Origin: Lamellibrachia satsuma
Taxonomy: Eukaryota > Annelida > Polychaeta > Sabellida > Siboglinidae
DNA: 64,000 nucleotides
Direction: 5' to 3'
NCBI GenBank assembly: GCA_033239005.1
Contig: BSQZ01000001.1
Span: 33,712,688 to 33,776,687 of the forward strand
The notes beneath the pieces are model-generated. The model ran no database searches. It saw only the letters and a program-made list of their open reading frames with translations, and had not been told where the DNA came from. Each line of letters begins with the position of its first letter. The stretch's first letter is position 1. Below, in pieces: positions 20,401 to 27,770 of the stretch. A program made the translations under genes and the position numbers.

Positions 20401-22843
20401 CACTGCACCCTTACTCTCTGCGCCCTTATACTGTCAACAAAATTTGCACTCACCCACACTTTGACAGGGGTCATCACTGACGGACAGGCGCTACTCGACC
20501 CGGGGTCAACATTCAAGTCACCTTGACCTTCCTCCCAAAGGTCATCATCATCGTTTGTGTCCACCTGTTGTTCTGCAGTCTCGTCCTCGCTGTGCTCCAG
20601 CTCCTCCTGTCTGTGGTCACGGGAACTACTGCTGCCACTCGTCATGTCCATATCCTCTTTTTCTCCTTCCTCCCCCTCTTCCTCCCCTCCATCCTTACTA
20701 CCAGCCTCATTGCTCGCTACCCTCCTACTCGACTGTCCGCGCATTTCCAACAGTGATGCCTGAACTTTCCCCTTCAACCCATCGTTGCGGCTGCACCTCA
20801 GGTCGTACTTGGCATCCGAGGTCGAAGGTTGTGGGTTGACTGGTGGCTCCACCTGGGGCTGACCCTGTGTAGACCGTCGAGTCTCTCTGCAAGTACAATT
20901 GTCTAACATTATTTCTGTGTGAAATTATAATGCAAACTTCCAAAAAAACAATTGGCAATAGCCTTATGCTATAGTATATAGAGTCAGACCACTTATGCTA
21001 TAGTATGTAGAGCCAAACCACTTATGCAATAGTATATACAGCCAGACTACTTATGCTATAGTATATAGAGTCAGACTACCTTTGTCCCTTTTTACCAAAT
21101 TTCTAATGGACCCAGTCGGAAATAGTTTAATAATTTGTCTGATGATTTCATCAAAACTAAATAACTAATCTGTACAAACGAGCTAGCATGTCGTAGTGGA
21201 CACTAGACAGGTTCAATTCTTTGTAAAATGTTTCTGAACCAATGCAAGTGAAAGAATGGTGTGAGTGAAAGAATGGTGTGAGTGAAAGAATGGTGTGAGT
21301 GAAAGAATGGAACAAGGGGAGTTTCATTAGTTGTCCCTGCTGCATCACATCAACAGATAACAGTCAAATTATAGTTTTATTTGTGGTTCATTAAAACAGA
21401 GTTTATACCATATAACATGAGTTCACAAGAGAAATAATGAAACTGTGTAGCTTTAAGTAAGTGTGTTTCAGACTGTGTAGCTTTAAGGAAGTGTGTTTCA
21501 GACTGTGTAGCTTAAAGGAAGTGTGTTTCAGACTGTGTAGCTTTAAGGAAGCGTCTTTCACCTCTCCTTAGTCTTCCTGCCACTGCAGCCAGAACCTGCG
21601 GAGCCACTTGGAGTCGTGCAGTAGAGCGATGATCGGTTCAGTTCCAGAAAGCCAGGCCCAATGCGTGGGATGTTGATCAAGTCACTGATGCTGCTGAACG
21701 ACCGCCGAGTCTGAAATACGTTCAACACTTCCTTGTTGCAAATGACGCCAGAAAAGAGTCAATGACGGGCTCTGGATGACAACAGTATGTGGGAGACTTT
21801 GTGAAACTTATGCCACAACAGGGAAGACTATCCAGTTTCAAAATACTGTATAATGATAATAATTATTTATTTCCCTTTGCAATCATAAGACTGATTAAAA
21901 GTACAATATATGTGTTTGTTAAAATTATACATTTTAGGTTAGAAAAATAGTTTATACAAACTAAAAATCAAAGTAAATAAATAAACAGATTGCAAGAACA
22001 AACACTGAAAACCCAACACATGGAGCCCTTATACTGCCAATAGCAATCTATGGTGCAGAGGTTTGGATGCTGCAATCACAGGAGACACAAACTCTTGAGG
22101 TTTTTGAGATGCACTGCCTGCGGGCTTTCAGAGCTAGGTATCACCAGAGCAGACAGATAACACAATGTCATGATCTGACAGGACACCTTCACTTCTGAAT
22201 CTAACACAGATTTCATCAGACACAGAAGACTCAGTATACCATGCCTAACATTGCTAGGCATACAAACTAGATTTGAAAGGACAGCGGAAGAGTGGAAGTG
22301 ATACCCGGAATGACACTGGGCTCCCGCTGTCAACATCAGCGACATGTCATAAATAGAACAGGATGGAGGGGTGCAACCTCCCGGAGGACAGCGAGGGGTG
22401 CAACCTCCCGGAGGACAGCGAGGCATGCAACCTCCCGGAGGACAGCGAGGGGTGCAACCTCCCGGAGGACAGCGAGGCATGCAACCTCCCAGAGGACAGC
22501 GAGCGTGCAACCTCCCGGAGGACAGCGAGGGGTGCAACCTCCCAGAAAACAGTGATGGGTCAATATGGCCTAAGCCTTTAAGTCAAGTATGTCAAATAAA
22601 AAAAAATACATGTCAAAACTATGTATAATGACTAGATATGGTATTTTTTCTACATTATAAAATTGTGTCTTTGTAAGCTCATAAACTACTACTGGTTAAA
22701 CAGGCACAAGTTGATACGAGACAACAACAATACTCTACCTTCCTGGCGTCTACGATGGCCTCAGCGAGGGTCCGTCCAACGCCCACCAGACTGGCAAACT
22801 CCTCCACTGACGCTGTGTTCACATCTATCTTCTTACTCGCCAT
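5517..22843 (-). CDS. FBXW7: FBXW7 gene model (12 coding exons, ~792 aa)
   Basis: Substrate receptor of the SCF ubiquitin ligase that binds CPD phosphodegrons in targets such as cyclin E, Myc and Notch. The exons join in consistent phase: 22843-22739, 21710-21562, 20886-20454, 18198-18107, 14620-14485, 13564-13430, 13025-12738, 11316-11203, 9158-8977, 8236-8011, 7010-6800, 5824-5517. Protein order: helix-hairpin-helix pair (about 1-75), acidic low-complexity region (about 85-230), MKRK..GKK basic patch opening exon 4, dimerisation helix, F-box, then eight WD40 blades. The three arginines equivalent to human R465, R479 and R505 that grip the phosphodegron are present ([20 protein letters not shown]). 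Human alpha isoform is 707 aa. The HhH pair is absent from human and fly FBXW7 as I know them. Introns carry minisatellites, LINE remains, a hAT-like element and a pseudo-exon. Confidence 0.93.
6006..6339 (-). pseudogene. Partial duplicate of FBXW7 exon 10 plus its upstream intron
   Basis: Matches 8129-8484. The 108 bp of exon sequence (6006-6113) and the adjoining intron appear identical apart from the length of the internal TA tract and one base near the end. The copied acceptor is intact (TTTGTGTAG before 6113). The copy breaks inside the WD40 blade after VRCVQY and runs into TAA, so inclusion would truncate FBXW7. It lies downstream of exon 11, out of order. A recent duplication or an assembly error would both fit. 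Confidence 0.9.
6275..6302. repeat. TA microsatellite
   Basis: Short (TA)n inside the duplicated segment. The parental copy at 8396-8446 is about twice as long. Confidence 0.9.
6800..7010 (-). CDS. FBXW7: FBXW7 coding exon 11 (WD40 blades)
   Basis: Encodes [19 protein letters not shown] through CLQTLQG, blades 5-6 with two WD dipeptides. Acceptor TTTGTGCAG, donor GTGAGT. Enters in phase 0 and leaves with one base. Confidence 0.95.
7256..7850. repeat. Minisatellite, 35-bp unit, ~17 copies
   Basis: Tandem copies with core ACAAAGTCCACAAGGCTAGG in FBXW7 intron 10. It does not touch either exon. The last four copies carry a shared CTACAGAAGC variant. Confidence 0.95.
8011..8236 (-). CDS. FBXW7: FBXW7 coding exon 10 (WD40, phosphodegron arginines)
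   Basis: Encodes [18 protein letters not shown] through NRVYSLQ. It holds the equivalents of human R479 (GSRDA) and R505 (AAVRCV). Acceptor TTTGTGTAG, donor CTACAG/GTGAAT. Starts with one base completing the last codon of exon 9. Its 5' half is duplicated at 6006-6113. Confidence 0.95.
8396..8446. repeat. TA microsatellite
   Basis: (TA)n about 50 bp in FBXW7 intron 9, upstream of exon 10. It is longer than the tract in the duplicate at 6275. Confidence 0.95.
8485..8976 (-). other. FBXW7 intron 9, nothing recognised
   Basis: AT-rich intron sequence without coding similarity or an obvious repeat. Confidence 0.5.
8977..9158 (-). CDS. FBXW7: FBXW7 coding exon 9 (WD40 blades 2-3)
   Basis: Encodes [17 protein letters not shown] through [13 protein letters not shown], including [11 protein letters not shown]. 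The R465 equivalent is in STVRC. Acceptor CTGTTGCAG, donor GCGT/GTGAGT, phase 2 out. Confidence 0.95.
9440..10290. repeat. Minisatellite, ~59-bp unit alternating in two subtypes
   Basis: About 14 units in FBXW7 intron 8. Units with TGTATGTCGCAGTGACACG and AAAGCAACTG tend to alternate with units carrying TATATGTCACAGTG and AAACCAACTG. The array therefore behaves as a dimer of about 118 bp. Confidence 0.9.
10291..11202 (-). other. FBXW7 intron 8, remainder
   Basis: No exon or mobile element recognised. A short direct repeat of CTCATCCCGTGGATAA type occurs at about 10770-10805. Confidence 0.5.
11203..11316 (-). CDS. FBXW7: FBXW7 coding exon 8 (WD40 blade 1)
   Basis: Encodes [14 protein letters not shown], then [16 protein letters not shown], a complete first blade of 38 codons in phase 0. 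Acceptor TCCTTGACAG, donor AAG/GTGAGT. Confidence 0.95.
11590..12520 (-). mobile_element. LINE fragment (jockey/CR1-like), 5' truncated, decayed
   Basis: Minus-strand copy of the LINE best seen at 27777-29150. It retains the RT thumb and C-terminal part ([39 protein letters not shown], then [17 protein letters not shown]) and the shared 3' UTR ending near 11600. Several frameshifts and a 22-bp local duplication at about 11880-11920. Inserted in FBXW7 intron 7. Confidence 0.9.
12620..12734 (+). mobile_element. LINE 3' tail, diverged, abutting a splice donor
   Basis: Resembles the 3' UTR tail of the 27777-29150 LINE (TGTCCATTTGCCACCTGGG, then GGATGGCAATCTTG), followed by two ATGAATAAA-type tail repeats. 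It stops three to four bases before the donor of FBXW7 exon 7. Confidence 0.65.
12738..13025 (-). CDS. FBXW7: FBXW7 coding exon 7 (F-box and linker)
   Basis: Encodes [20 protein letters not shown], then [18 protein letters not shown], the second half of the F-box that binds SKP1, followed by a glycine/asparagine-rich insert (GGNNGGGAGG) and the linker [17 protein letters not shown]. 96 codons, phase 0. Acceptor TCTCACCAG, donor AAG/GTACTT. Confidence 0.95.
13430..13564 (-). CDS. FBXW7: FBXW7 coding exon 6 (dimerisation helix, F-box start)
   Basis: Encodes [20 protein letters not shown] through FISLLPKE, nearly identical to vertebrate FBXW7. 45 codons, phase 0. Acceptor GACTGTTTCAG, donor GAG/GTAAGT. 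The acceptor region is part of a short tandem repeat (13565-13670). Confidence 0.95.
13565..13670. repeat. Acceptor-side tandem repeat, ~30-bp unit, ~4 copies
   Basis: Copies of ATGTCATATTGTGATGCAAA start at the acceptor of FBXW7 exon 6. On the minus strand each copy ends in a CGACTGTTT-like string, and only the copy at the exon has the functional TTTCAG. Confidence 0.85.
13675..13980. repeat. Imperfect minisatellite, ~30-33-bp unit, ~10 copies
   Basis: Degenerate tandem repeat with cores GTTCTCTGGCAGAGAGA and GATGATCATACAGAG. It follows the 13565 array in FBXW7 intron 5. Confidence 0.85.
14485..14620 (-). CDS. FBXW7: FBXW7 coding exon 5
   Basis: Encodes [18 protein letters not shown], then the [15 protein letters not shown] stretch that aligns with the segment before the human dimerisation helix. 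Acceptor GTGTTGCAG, donor CAG/GTAAGG. One leading base joins the AG of exon 4 to give serine. Confidence 0.9.
14636..16735. repeat. Minisatellite, 26-bp unit, ~80 copies, upstream of an acceptor
   Basis: Highly regular 26-bp repeat with core GGCTGGAGAGGTAGGATGAC. On the minus (transcribed) strand every unit reads CATCCTACCTCTCCAG, a pyrimidine tract closed by CAG. The array starts 15 bp upstream of the real acceptor of exon 5 and its far end abuts a LINE tail. Open frames of 717-744 aa across it are artefacts, since all three minus frames are open. Confidence 0.97.
16738..16850 (-). mobile_element. LINE 3' tail fragment
   Basis: About 110 bp of the shared LINE 3' UTR (CTTGTCCACTTACCATCTGG, then AATCTTGTTAAATCTTG on the minus strand). 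Its terminal tail borders the 26-bp array. Confidence 0.8.
17310..17850 (+). mobile_element. LINE C-terminus and tail (CR1/L2-like)
   Basis: A reading frame at about 17380-17535 encodes [20 protein letters not shown], then KTHLFREAF, the usual extreme C-terminus of L2/CR1-type ORF2. It is followed by TTTATTTAACTTA repeats and a GCGCATTATAAATG tail ending in ATAATAATA. A 5'-truncated copy in FBXW7 intron 4. Confidence 0.8.
17965..18106. repeat. Donor-spanning minisatellite, 28-31-bp unit, ~5 copies
   Basis: Each unit on the minus strand repeats GGGACAAGGTGGGTCCATGG, that is the last 8 bases of FBXW7 exon 4 plus its GTGGGT donor. At least three downstream copies keep an intact AAG/GT. One (near 18075) reads AAG/GTGAGT, closer to consensus than the copy at the exon edge. 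Confidence 0.9.
18107..18198 (-). CDS. FBXW7: FBXW7 coding exon 4 (MKRK basic exon)
   Basis: Encodes [20 protein letters not shown], then [10 protein letters not shown]. It starts with ATG directly after CTTGGACAG, as the common human exon does, to which the alternative first exons are spliced. The basic patches MKRK and GKK match the human sequence. Phase 0 in, phase 2 out. The chosen donor is the first one (AAG/GTGGGT). Confidence 0.9.
18405..18508. repeat. Low-complexity tandem repeat (left part)
   Basis: Irregular 13-16-bp units of the type CTCTGTGCCCTTACA. The same repeat continues at 20280-20450 on the other side of the hAT-like element, so the element was inserted into it. Confidence 0.75.
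18501..18508 (+). repeat. 8-bp target site duplication (left) TTACTCTG
   Basis: Identical to 20280-20287. The host repeat contains TTACTCTG elsewhere too, so the match alone is weaker evidence than usual. Confidence 0.75.
18735..19575 (-). mobile_element. LINE fragment nested in the hAT-like element
   Basis: Minus-strand copy of the same LINE family as 27777-29150. It retains the RT palm start ([20 protein letters not shown], with a frameshift) and the C-terminal part from [19 protein letters not shown] on, plus the shared 3' UTR. Internal deletion between palm and thumb. Confidence 0.88.
19580..20150. other. Interior of the hAT-like element, unrecognised
   Basis: Contains an ATTTATTTATTTATTT tract and no coding similarity I recognise. 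Confidence 0.5.
20280..20450. repeat. Low-complexity tandem repeat next to a donor
   Basis: Continuation of the 18405 repeat (TGCCCTTACACTCTG type). On the minus strand it begins right after the FBXW7 exon 3 donor and gives many GTAAGGG strings, which are donor-like. Confidence 0.75.
20454..20886 (-). CDS. FBXW7: FBXW7 coding exon 3 (acidic region)
   Basis: 144 codons, rich in Glu/Asp/Ser/Gln: [20 protein letters not shown], later [16 protein letters not shown] and [15 protein letters not shown]. It corresponds by position and composition to the acidic N-terminal part of human FBXW7 alpha. Acceptor GTACTTGCAG, donor TGG/GTGAGT. Phase 2 in, phase 0 out, matching exons 2 and 4. Confidence 0.88.
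20980..21080. repeat. Minisatellite, 29-bp unit, ~4 copies
   Basis: Tandem ACTTATGCTATAGTATATAG units upstream of FBXW7 exon 3. Confidence 0.85.
21247..21316. repeat. Minisatellite, 17-bp unit, 4 copies
   Basis: Four copies of GTGAAAGAATGGTGTGA in FBXW7 intron 2, the last one diverged. Confidence 0.88.
21446..21561. repeat. Donor-adjacent minisatellite, 30-bp unit, ~4 copies
   Basis: On the minus strand the array begins at the donor of FBXW7 exon 2. The unit starts TGAAACACACTTCC, and the first copy overlaps the donor GTGAAAGAC by all but one base. Confidence 0.88.
21562..21710 (-). CDS. FBXW7: FBXW7 coding exon 2 (second helix-hairpin-helix)
   Basis: Encodes [20 protein letters not shown], then [11 protein letters not shown] and a Ser/Gly-rich linker ending RKTKER. 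The [19 protein letters not shown] stretch is the second hairpin of a ComEA-type HhH pair (pattern F-x-S-x-x-D-L-x-x-x-x-x-I-G). Acceptor GTATTTCAG, donor GAG/GTGAAA. Phase 0 in, phase 2 out. Confidence 0.85.
21855..21985. repeat. Dispersed repeat, also at 46385-46500
   Basis: Shares TTTGCAATCATAAGA, then AAAAGTACAATA and GTTTGTTAAAATTAT, with the copy in MOSPD2 intron 5. Probably a SINE or MITE end. Family not recognised. Confidence 0.6.
22020..22350 (+). mobile_element. LINE reverse-transcriptase C-terminal fragment, decayed
   Basis: Plus-strand frame reading [16 protein letters not shown], then [14 protein letters not shown], the conserved (Y)GAE-W..L and L..FEM.CLR motifs after the RT domain of many LINEs. 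Stops interrupt it. It lies in FBXW7 intron 1 and borders a minisatellite. Confidence 0.75.
22362..22552. repeat. Minisatellite, 27-bp unit, ~7 copies
   Basis: GGAGGACAGCGAGGGGTGCA units with AGGCATG variants. Located about 190 bp downstream (in transcription) of FBXW7 exon 1. Frames open on both strands are artefacts. Confidence 0.93.
22739..22843 (-). CDS. FBXW7: FBXW7 coding exon 1 (first helix-hairpin-helix, start)
   Basis: Encodes [20 protein letters not shown], then [28 protein letters not shown]...A.AI...R is the signature of the first hairpin of ComEA-type HhH domains. 35 codons, donor AAG/GTAGAG in phase 0. The ATG is the only one in frame at the start. A candidate 5' UTR acceptor (GGTTCCACAG) lies about 55 bp upstream. 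Confidence 0.83.
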
Positions 22844-23339
22844 TAGACCAGTGTTGTCGCATCATTATCACTGCTTGAGCCATCTACAGTCAACCTGTGG
22901 AACCACAAAGAAACAGTATACAGATCAAGGTACCTCAGTGGCAGTGTAGGAGTTCAAACTGAGAACCATAACTTCTCATATATATACTGGTATACAATAT
23001 CCAAACAACGATAAAACCTGAGTAATAAGTTACAAGAAGTGACAAAACATCAGTTATAAGAATGACATCAGCCCCAGTCGACCCCTTAAGCCAGAACAAA
23101 TTTTTGCCTGCCTTGAACTTTCTAAAAACTGTAACTTTAAGTACACGAAAGAAGCCGTTCACACCTATGACAGCCATTATTGGTCTATTATTTTACCCGT
23201 CTTCATCAGATATTTCCATGTCTTCAAGATGGGCAGACAAGGGGCCTGCCCCCAGTTAAACATTTGGCGGCCTTTACTCCTGACATTCACCATTTCATGG
23301 CACCTCAAACAATTGGCACATACCACTGTTTACTGGCTC

Positions 23340-23625
23340 AACCATGGGACAGGCACTCAACCATGGGACAGACACTTAATCATGGCCATGGCTTCATGGG
23401 ACAGACACAGAACCATGGGACAGACACAGAACCATGGGACAGACATAGAACCATGGGACAGACACTGAATCATGGGACAGACACTGAACCATGGGACAGG
23501 CACTGAACCATAGAACAGACACAGAACCATGGGACAGACACAGAACTATGGGATAGACACAGAACCATGGAACAGACATTGAACCATTGGGCAGACATTC
23601 AACCATGGGACAGACACTGCAATGT
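23340..23625. repeat. Minisatellite, 19-20-bp unit, ~14 copies
   Basis: ACCATGGGACAGACACAGA units in the presumed 5' UTR intron of FBXW7. Confidence 0.93.
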
Positions 23626-23729
23626 CCAGACATACACCTCTGCTGACTGCCAATATTCAGTGATCAATATGTACACTGGTGGTCAATACTACGAAATTTG
23701 GGACTGCAATATTTACACAGGTGGCATGA

Positions 23730-23840
23730 AGCTATGCAGGCGGCGATTTTTTAGTCAGGAAGTAATAGATGTTCAGAATTCCTTGCCAGATTATATTATA
23801 TCTACACACTCTACTAATATAAAACATAATAGATAATTAA
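23730..23840 (+). mobile_element. LINE C-terminal fragment
   Basis: Encodes RRRFFSQEVIDVQNSLPDYI, matching the common (R)FFS.RV...WN.LP C-terminal motif of CR1/jockey LINEs. Only about 35 codons remain. Confidence 0.6.
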
Positions 23841-25240
23841 TGACCGGAATGAGTTATTGGCTAACTATATAAGGCTAACTAGTAGCCTTGCAAAACTCTT
23901 CAATTGCAAGTGTAAGTACTTATAATTATGACTACTTTTCTGGGCCAGATGTACAGTTCTTAAATTAAAACGCCTTAACTATGAATAAAAAGTTTTGAAG
24001 CAGACACCATTACCATATTGCTGATTGCAAGGGGATATTATAAAACTATACCAGTACATGCGCTGAATGTTCACATAATTTGTTGTAATATGAATTTGTA
24101 TCAAAATAACTGGAGTAACTTTAAACTCTTCAAAAGAACCGAGTTGGTGACAAGGCACATTAGCCAAAGTGGTAGATTTGTGGGAACTCACTGCCTGGGA
24201 CTGTTATCACAGCATTATCAATCAGTTCACTAAAGAGTAGATTGCAATGTCAAGATGATGTAGCAAAGAGTGTTATATAGACTGGTGCCTGAACATCAAA
24301 GAGATGTATTTCAACTGCAATTCAGACATATTATTGTATTGTACATTCTGCATGTTTTATGCAGACTTCAGGTCAATTACATTGTAACTGGAATTGAAAT
24401 GTCAAATCCGGAATTGGTGCTTTATTTGAAAAACTAATTGCCTATGCAACAGTGCCATCAATAACAAGTTCACTAAAGAACAGGTTAAAGTCAAGAGTAG
24501 CCAAGAGTATACATAGACAGATGCCTGAACGCCAAAGTCAATAAGTATTTCCACTGCAATTCAAACATATTATTGAAGAACATTCTGCATGTTTTGTCAT
24601 TGCAACTTCAGTGAACTTGGGCTACATAAGCTTGAAACATTTAAAGGTGGCCATTTATGGCTGTGAGTCTGAAATATAGTGAAAGTGTAAAATCAAATAT
24701 TGTAGGTAATAATCATATTTATCACACAATCACACAGTTGACACTCCATCCGCCATAGTCATATCACATGCATTGGGATATACAAATTGTACCTCACATA
24801 TAATGATTCAGTGTCTGAACTGTATTATGAATAACATATAATGTCCTTTGGCTTTGGACATATCAAGCCAGTGCACATGTTGGCTTTACAGAGTTAAGTA
24901 GTCTGTATTACCTAAGATTTAGATGCTGTAATGCTGTCTAATATATAACACAATACTTGGAAGTAGATAATTGAATTCCAATATTTTATTTGTAGATGTG
25001 AAGAAAGTTTATATCTAAATCGGTTTGACGTCTACTTCATTTGATTTGGAGAACGAGTGTTTTGTGAGCATCTAGTATCGTGTTTGATATATTGGTTTAG
25101 TGATGGCACAGTACTTAATAGGTTATTAGGTATATTTATCAACATGTGTATCTATAAAAGCCAATAAGATACTTCCACGATGAACACACGACAATATTAT
25201 ACTATTACTAATACTAAGATCTACATGTACAGTGTGAAAT
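23841..25240 (-). other. FBXW7 5' intron with an old local duplication
   Basis: Segments at about 24215-24372 and 24455-24620 are diverged direct copies (shared AGTTCACTAAAGA, TGCCTGAAC and ACATTCTGCATGTTTT). Nothing else recognised. Confidence 0.55.
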
Positions 25241-25242
25241 CT

Positions 25243-25432
25243 AGACCGAGTCTAGCGCCGTAGCGGTTAGGAATCGGATGATTATGGATCTCCTTTGTCC
25301 AGGGAAAATCACAAATCGGATGCAGTTAAACATCAAACTACTGATGCCAAACAACCACCTTATTCCATATGTTGAACGTCGTTGGTGCTTGAAAGTGGTA
25401 GTAGTTTCTTGCGTCGTTAAATAAACACTCTC
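25243..25432 (+). mobile_element. Candidate SINE
   Basis: Starts with an A-box-like GCGCCGTAGCGGTTAGG and ends in TTGCGTCGTTAAATAAAC, a 3' end I associate with tRNA-derived SINEs of marine invertebrates. No clear B box or target duplication was found, so this is tentative. Confidence 0.4.
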
Positions 25433-25482
25433 ATTATCGCAAGCAGAAAAACACCACACCAGCGGAAGCCGTACGCGCTCAC

Positions 25483-25570
25483 CTGCTGGTGACGTCAAAA
25501 CCGACCATTGCCGTAAATTGCCGATCGTCTCCGGAAACGTACGCCCCAATAAATTCCTTCTACACGGACA
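25483..25570 (-). promoter_or_regulatory. FBXW7: Candidate FBXW7 promoter and non-coding first exon
   Basis: A small GC-richer island in AT-rich DNA holds a palindromic CRE (TGACGTCA, 25490-25497). On the minus strand a consensus donor CAGCAG/GTGAGCG ends at 25483. This could be a 5' UTR exon spliced to the acceptor near 22898. No transcript evidence. Confidence 0.45.
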
Positions 25571-25599
25571 CGTTTTTGACACTCGACAAACTATACTTT

Positions 25600-26760
25600 T
25601 TAATAACTCGAAGGTTTATCAAAATTGTGGTTTCCAAAATATACATAACCTTTGCTGCATATATCTATTGGAATTTATCAATCCAGTAACACAGTGTTTT
25701 AACAGTAATGGATTTTCTGTGTTACATAATAATTTTATTATAAAATATTATTCCTAATTATTATTATATTAAATTATTTGTTGTTTTATCGTGAGGTGAG
25801 AGATGTCAGTCTTTGCTCTAATTTATTTAGGGAAACGGTAAACAGCAGCATGTTATAAAGCTTAATTTATTATTATTATTTATAATTACAAAATATATAG
25901 AATAAAATACTAATAATAATAATTATTATATTAAAATAAATATAGCACAACATAGGAATATAATTATAATAAAATAATACTTAATAAATAAATTTACATA
26001 AATAATAATAATAATTTATAAAAGATACATGTATGGAGCAATATCAACAAGACAAACTAGCAAGTTCGTTGGCAAACATAAGAATTAACATAGTTGTGAC
26101 ATGATATTTCTATATAATATTTAGGCTGTTCAATGGACAGGGGTGTTTGTATTATTCCCCTACATATATGGAAGAGCATTACTACGAGGTTATTACATTT
26201 TAGTTAGATATGCGCAGCTGGAATTGGAAAGTGAAACTGCTGACAGAGCTACATCATTAATCACCCCCCCAGTACATCATTAATCACCCCCCCCCCAGTA
26301 CAGCCATAACAGGATATTTAATGAGGAACTTCCATTAAGTGTCATCAAACTAAATAGGGGTGTCATATTACAAGGATCACACTGGAAATAAATAAGTAAT
26401 TGCAATTTGTATATGTCATCCTTATATTTTAATATGTTTTGTATTCACACTTGATGTACGTATAAGTTATATTTTATATTGAATAAATCAATCAATATGT
26501 TCTCAACCACTTTACTAATGTTTGAAAGAAAAAAGCAGCTTAAAGTTTGATTTCATTTCATACTTTTATATCAATATTTCTGCCTTACAAAAATTTCATA
26601 ACAAATCAATATAAAACAAAGCTTATATTAAAATTTGTATTCTCATATATGTTAATGTGACTGCAAATTAAATATGTACAGGCAACATATTTACATGACT
26701 GCAGTAGAACAGCAACTTTGTGTACAAGACTCACTTCACAATACATAGACAATTTAAGAG
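25600..26760. other. AT-rich region between FBXW7 and MOSPD2
   Basis: Contains two C runs (about 26265-26300) within a duplicated AGTACATCATTAATCACC stretch, and a retroposon-like tail TTGAATAAATCAATCAAT at about 26480. No gene seen. Confidence 0.5.
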
Positions 26761-27017
26761 TCAATCTTTGAAGCAAAATGAATAGAATTTACAGAATGTG
26801 TTGTTTCATATTTAAAACATTTTCCCACAATTTGATTATCCTTATCGCACTTGCTTTGTGTGCACAATATTGGGAATTTAACTTCGTTTGCCATTTTTTC
26901 AATAAAATAACAGCAAACAGTAACGTTAGCAAGTTAATAGAACACACTCACTTTAGAAAGTAGAGCCCTAATGCGATATAGTATTTACACATTCACCAGC
27001 AAATTAAATAAAAAAAT

Positions 27018-27024
<7 letters not shown>

Positions 27025-27086
<62 letters not shown>

Positions 27087-27115
27087 CAATATATATATAT
27101 ATATATATATATACA
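27025..27115. repeat. TA microsatellite
   Basis: (TA)n about 90 bp with one AACA interruption. Confidence 0.95.
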
Positions 27116-27199
27116 TACATACATATCACACATTACCATCAATAACATAGCTCATCATCCTCAATAACATAGACAGAGACCTAGATTAAACATTTTGCT

Positions 27200-27770
27200 T
27201 TGATTACAAACCATACATGCAAGTATTATATAAATATATCATCCTCAATAATATGTTATTGTGAGAGATATGGTAGTTGTAATAACAGTACTCCACTTCC
27301 CCGTGATATTACGTATGGCATCCCACAGGAGTGTATCCTTGGTCCGCTCTTGTTTATTTTATATACAAACGATCTACTTTTGTGTCTAAACAAGAGTAAA
27401 TCCATATTATTTGCGGCTGACACCGCCGCGTACATGAGTGGAAAACTAATTAATGATTTATACAAAAACGTGAACAAAGAACTCAAGGTTTTAGCTGATT
27501 GGTTTCATGCAAACAAGCTATCTTTAAATGTATCTAAGACAAAATATATGTTATTTTCTAGATCCCATCCTGTCCAAAGAGAAGAAACAGTTATAACAAT
27601 GTCTGATACGATAATTAAGCCCAAACACTGTATTAAATTTCTAGGCCTCTATATTGACGAAAGACTGGATTGGCAGGAACACACAAATGCATGCAGAAAA
27701 AAGCTAACAAGTGTTTTATATACAATAAATAAAGTGAACCACTTTCTTCCAGTTGCCTCCCTAAAACTAC
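27200..27770 (+). mobile_element. LINE RT palm fragment, different family
   Basis: Encodes GIPQECILGPLLFILYTNDL, then WFHANKLSLNVSKTKYMLF and IKFLGLYIDERLDWQEH, the RT palm and thumb of a CR1/L2-type LINE. The catalytic FADD is mutated (AAD). It is cut at 27770 by the next LINE. Confidence 0.85.

Noticed and set aside
23045..23270. Possible alternative first exon of FBXW7 (minus-strand MFNWGQAPCLPILKTW)
   Set aside because: A donor-like GACGG/GTAAAA follows, but there is no similarity to any FBXW7 isoform start and phase does not support it clearly.
25241..25582. 113-aa minus-strand frame as a gene
   Set aside because: Overlaps the candidate SINE and promoter island; no recognisable domain.
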